Positions 63,385 through 64,000 of a stretch of 64,000 nt of DNA are shown here, one piece after another. The stretch's first letter is position 1, and every line of letters begins with the position of its first letter. Source of the DNA: Chamaea fasciata (taxonomy: Eukaryota > Chordata > Aves > Passeriformes > Sylviidae); the NCBI GenBank assembly GCA_029207755.1, contig JARCOQ010000079.1, positions 186,001-250,000 of the forward strand. Direction: 5' to 3'. The notes under the pieces are model-generated. The model was given only the letters and a program-made list of their open reading frames with translations, was not told the DNA's origin and did no database searches. The translations under genes and the position numbers were made by a program.

Positions 63385-64000
63385 GTTAGCAACCAGAGTC
63401 ATAGATCCGAATCCAGATGGAGACTGGTCCAGATGGACACTGGTCCGGATGGTGACCAGAGCCATTCCTCCCACCTTGTATTGATAGTGGTCTTGCCAGA
63501 CCCCGAGGCATGCATCCCACTCTGGATGGCCAGTGGTCTGGATGGGCCCCAGACCATGGATCCCCTATGAATGGACACTGGTCTAGATGGACGCCAGAGC
63601 CATGGATTCCAGCTGGACACTGGTGTGGATGGACACCAGAGCCATGGATGCCACTGTGGATGGACACTGGTTTGGATGGACATAAGAGCCACGGATCCCA
63701 ATCTGGATGGACGCTGCTGTGAAGAGACACCAGAGCCATGGATCCCACAGTGGATTGACAGTGGTCAGGATGGACACCAGAGCAATGGATGCCACTGTGG
63801 ATGGACACAGGTAGGTAGAGATGCACACCAGAGTAATGGTGTCCGCTCTGGATGGACACTGGTCTGGATAGACAGCAGAACCCTGGCTTCCACTCTGGAT
63901 GGACGCTTGCCTGAATAGACAAAAGAGCTATGGATCCCAGCTTGACACTGGTCTGGATGGACACCAGAGCCATGGATCCCACTCTGAATGCACACTACTC
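63385..64000 (+). repeat. Partial HOR unit (L or C type), cut by the window edge
   Basis: Monomers 1 to the start of 13 are present, with GAAGAGACACC and GGTAGGTAG as in the L unit at 40578. Because L and C units are alike to this point, the type cannot be decided. The array continues past the right edge. Confidence 0.9.

Larger units (their letters stand above)
1..64000. repeat. Satellite array, 47-bp monomer organised in 24-mer higher-order repeats
   Basis: Every part of the window reads as variants of one 47-bp monomer made of the parts TGGATCCCACTG, TGGATGGACACTGGTC and TGGATGGACACCAGAGCCA. The consensus has 27 G+C of 47 bases. Forty-two-bp variants lack 5 bp at the junction of the first two parts. 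The monomers do not form a plain head-to-tail homogeneous array. They form a fixed series of 24 distinguishable types that recurs every 1,094 bp or as a derivative of that series. All units have the same orientation and no inversion was seen. No non-repeat insertion of any length was found, so every gap between listed units is zero. What is seen: period, order and shared variants. What is inferred: a non-coding satellite in constitutive heterochromatin of a vertebrate-like genome. The family was not recognised by name. Confidence 0.97.

Noticed and set aside
1..64000. A coding tandem-repeat gene (mucin-like or silk-like exon)
   Set aside because: Coding minisatellites keep a period that is a multiple of 3. 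Here monomers are 47 and 42 bp, the HOR is 1,094 bp, and single-base indels are tolerated throughout.
1..64000. CRISPR array
   Set aside because: There are no constant direct repeats alternating with unrelated spacers; all segments are variants of one monomer, and no cas-like gene is present.
1..64000. Telomeric repeats or G-quadruplex-rich element
   Set aside because: No TTAGGG runs were seen. G runs are almost all of length 2, with GGG only at scattered sites such as GATGGGC and AAGGGCC.
1..64000. tRNA, rRNA, promoter or terminator signals
   Set aside because: Nothing beyond chance matches within the repeat was seen; any such motif would recur dozens of times with the HOR and has no adjacent gene.

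Overview
The whole 64 kb window is one uninterrupted tandem-repeat (satellite) array. I find no supportable protein-coding gene, RNA gene, transposon, CRISPR array or single-copy flank. The basic monomer is 47 bp and has three parts that each start with TGGAT: a 12-bp part TGGATCCCACTG, a 16-bp part TGGATGGACACTGGTC and a 19-bp part TGGATGGACACCAGAGCCA. Twenty-four diverged monomers (mostly 47, 46 or 42 bp, with one of 63 and one of 25 bp) form a 1,094-bp higher-order repeat (HOR), called L here. A 17-monomer derivative of 796/797 bp, called S, lacks monomers 11-16 and carries a hybrid 10/17 monomer. Five longer composite blocks (2,979, 2,979, 2,426, 2,422 and 2,537 bp), called C, contain more diverged sub-blocks and internal duplications.

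Units are counted from the recurring GTTAGCAACC in monomer 24. On that basis the window holds 55 complete units (34 L-class, 16 S, 5 C), plus a 37-bp tail at the left edge and a 616-bp partial unit at the right edge. The order is C L L L L S L X | C L L L L S L L | L L S L L L S L S L L S L S | C L C L L S L L S L S L S L S L S | C L L L* S S L S (partial), where X is an L with an 89-bp internal duplication and L* is an L missing one monomer. S units are rare on the left (3 in the first 27 kb) and common on the right, where from about 45.8 to 54.1 kb S and L alternate strictly.

A third level of repetition lies above the HOR. Multi-unit segments recur with shared private mutations at offsets of 1,891, 3,519, 3,784, 5,171 and 10,426 bp (adjacent copies) and 13,816 and 16,082 bp (non-adjacent copies). 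This indicates repeated unequal exchange or segmental amplification inside the array.

The source is a eukaryote. Many between-copy differences are CpG versus TpG/CpA at the same site, which is the pattern expected from germline cytosine methylation, so a vertebrate is most likely and a methylated plant genome is the main alternative. I do not recognise the monomer as a named satellite family and cannot place it on a chromosome; heterochromatic, subtelomeric or pericentromeric DNA is an inference from architecture only. Long open frames occur on both strands because the consensus monomer has no stop codon in any of its six frames. They should not be read as genes.
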